The notes below the pieces were generated by a model. That model ran no database searches. It worked only from the letters and a program-made list of their open reading frames with translations, and was not told where the DNA came from. From assembly GCA_018242505.1 (NCBI GenBank), contig JAFEBU010000041.1:1-49648 (forward strand): a DNA stretch of 49,648 bases, given 5' to 3'. Origin of the DNA: Pseudomonadota bacterium. GTDB taxonomy: Bacteria; Pseudomonadota; Alphaproteobacteria; Reyranellales; Reyranellaceae. Below, piece after piece: positions 49,136 through 49,648 of the stretch. Each line of letters opens with the position of its first letter. Positions within the stretch are counted from its first letter, which is position 1. Made by a program: the position numbers and the translations under genes.

Positions 49136-49648
49136 TCAAGCTCGCACTGCGACCGCTGGTCGAAATGGACCGTCATCGGGAGGGAGTGGCGCGTAGTGAT
49201 CGAAGGCCATGGCGTAGACACCGCGCCTCTGCATTATCGAACGCAACGAATTCGCGTAACCGAGCATGTTGGTCAGTGGCACCAGCACATGAATGATCTC
49301 GAAGGTGCGACGCGCCTCCAACCTGCGACCCCAGGCACGCCGCTGATCAAGATCTCGCACGATCTCGTCGGTGAATCCGAGCGGCACGGCAATCCTGGCC
49401 TTCATGATCGGCTCGAGCAGCTTGCATTGCGCCTTCTGCAGCCCTTCCTTGAAGGCGGCGCGGGCAGCAATCTCGAACGCCAGCACGCTCGAGTCGACAT
49501 CGTGATACGCGCCGTCGATCAAAGTCGCCTTGAAGTCGATCACCGGGAAGCCGGCCAGCACGCCCGATTCACGCGAGGCCTCCAGGCCCTTCTCGACGCC
49601 GGGAATGAATTCCTTCGGCACCGCGCCGCCCACGATCTTGCTCTCGAA
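49136..49648 (-). CDS. Elongation factor G-like protein, C-terminal part (partial)
   Basis: The frame enters from the right edge and gives 170 residues of EF-G domains IV and [61 protein letters not shown] and [12 protein letters not shown]. In canonical EF-G, the domain IV/V part has a D-x-x-S-R-R-G-x-I motif; here it reads [20 protein letters not shown], without the glycine after RR. The helix [18 protein letters not shown] is kept. This suggests a paralogous EF-G (EF-G2-like or a divergent copy) and not the str-operon fusA; no rpsL, rpsG or tuf is visible on the available side. The start lies outside the window. Confidence 0.85.
   Translation of the reverse strand, partial: FESKIVGGAVPKEFIPGVEKGLEASRESGVLAGFPVIDFKATLIDGAYHDVDSSVLAFEIAARAAFKEGLQKAQCKLLEPIMKARIAVPLGFTDEIVRDLDQRRAWGRRLEARRTFEIIHVLVPLTNMLGYANSLRSIMQRRGVYAMAFDHYAPLPPDDGPFRPAVAVRA

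Overview
The window is high-GC chromosomal DNA with dense, mostly short operons. It most resembles a soil or freshwater alphaproteobacterium: it has TctC/Bug and branched-chain amino-acid transporters, GMC oxidoreductases, amidases, YciA-type thioesterase, a gatB away from gatCA, and an FkbM methyltransferase. A Reyranella-like or Hyphomicrobiales-like host is a guess from gene content, not a demonstrated placement.

Layout. 1-135 is the tail of an IS5-family transposase that runs into a nitronate monooxygenase gene. 1294-3650 holds a LysR regulator and an amidase. 3658-6852 holds a PLD-type lipoprotein, a short core-MetE-like protein and a small secreted PepSY-like protein. 7024-11711 is a tight four-gene operon (GMC oxidoreductase, NHL propeller, a second divergent MetE-like barrel, D-2-hydroxyacid dehydrogenase) with TGATG overlaps. 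11873-16537 holds a thioesterase, a DUF2189 membrane protein, an FkbM methyltransferase and a glycosyltransferase-like gene. 16538-18768 is a scarred stretch: a K+-channel remnant, an MDR oxidoreductase next to a truncated TetR gene, and repeats beside the 3' end of tRNA-Ser(GCU). 18917-27048 holds argE, an OmpA protein, Dps, two related GSTs (one frameshifted), DUF2076, DUF1579-like, a WYL regulator, a polysaccharide deacetylase and a bacterial PH protein. 27057-31640 is a liv operon with a LivM-LivG fusion. 31801-34583 is an overlapping hsp20-lon pair. 34635-45135 holds a serine hydrolase, a frameshifted SRPBCC gene, a VOC protein, an SGNH hydrolase, an MBL lactonase, a glucose dehydrogenase/GH15 pair, gatB, an exported nucleosidase and a TctC protein. 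45137-49648 holds a TetR/P450 divergent pair with a clear operator, an N-acyl-D-amino-acid deacylase and part of an EF-G paralogue.

How the genes may work together. The most interesting block is 5550-11711: two proteins that each keep the H-x-C ... C zinc pattern of methionine synthase MetE sit around and inside an oxidoreductase operon, which suggests an uncharacterised methyl-transfer or C-X cleavage pathway followed by 2-hydroxy/2-keto acid reduction. A second candidate module joins an alpha-glucosidase/trehalase, a glucose-1-dehydrogenase and a divergent MBL lactonase (38646-41673), which could take a glucoside to gluconate. Two genes carry single-base frameshifts near short G/C runs (25040-25043 and about 36394), so assembly error should be excluded before calling them pseudogenes. 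No CRISPR array, prophage structural genes or rRNA were seen.
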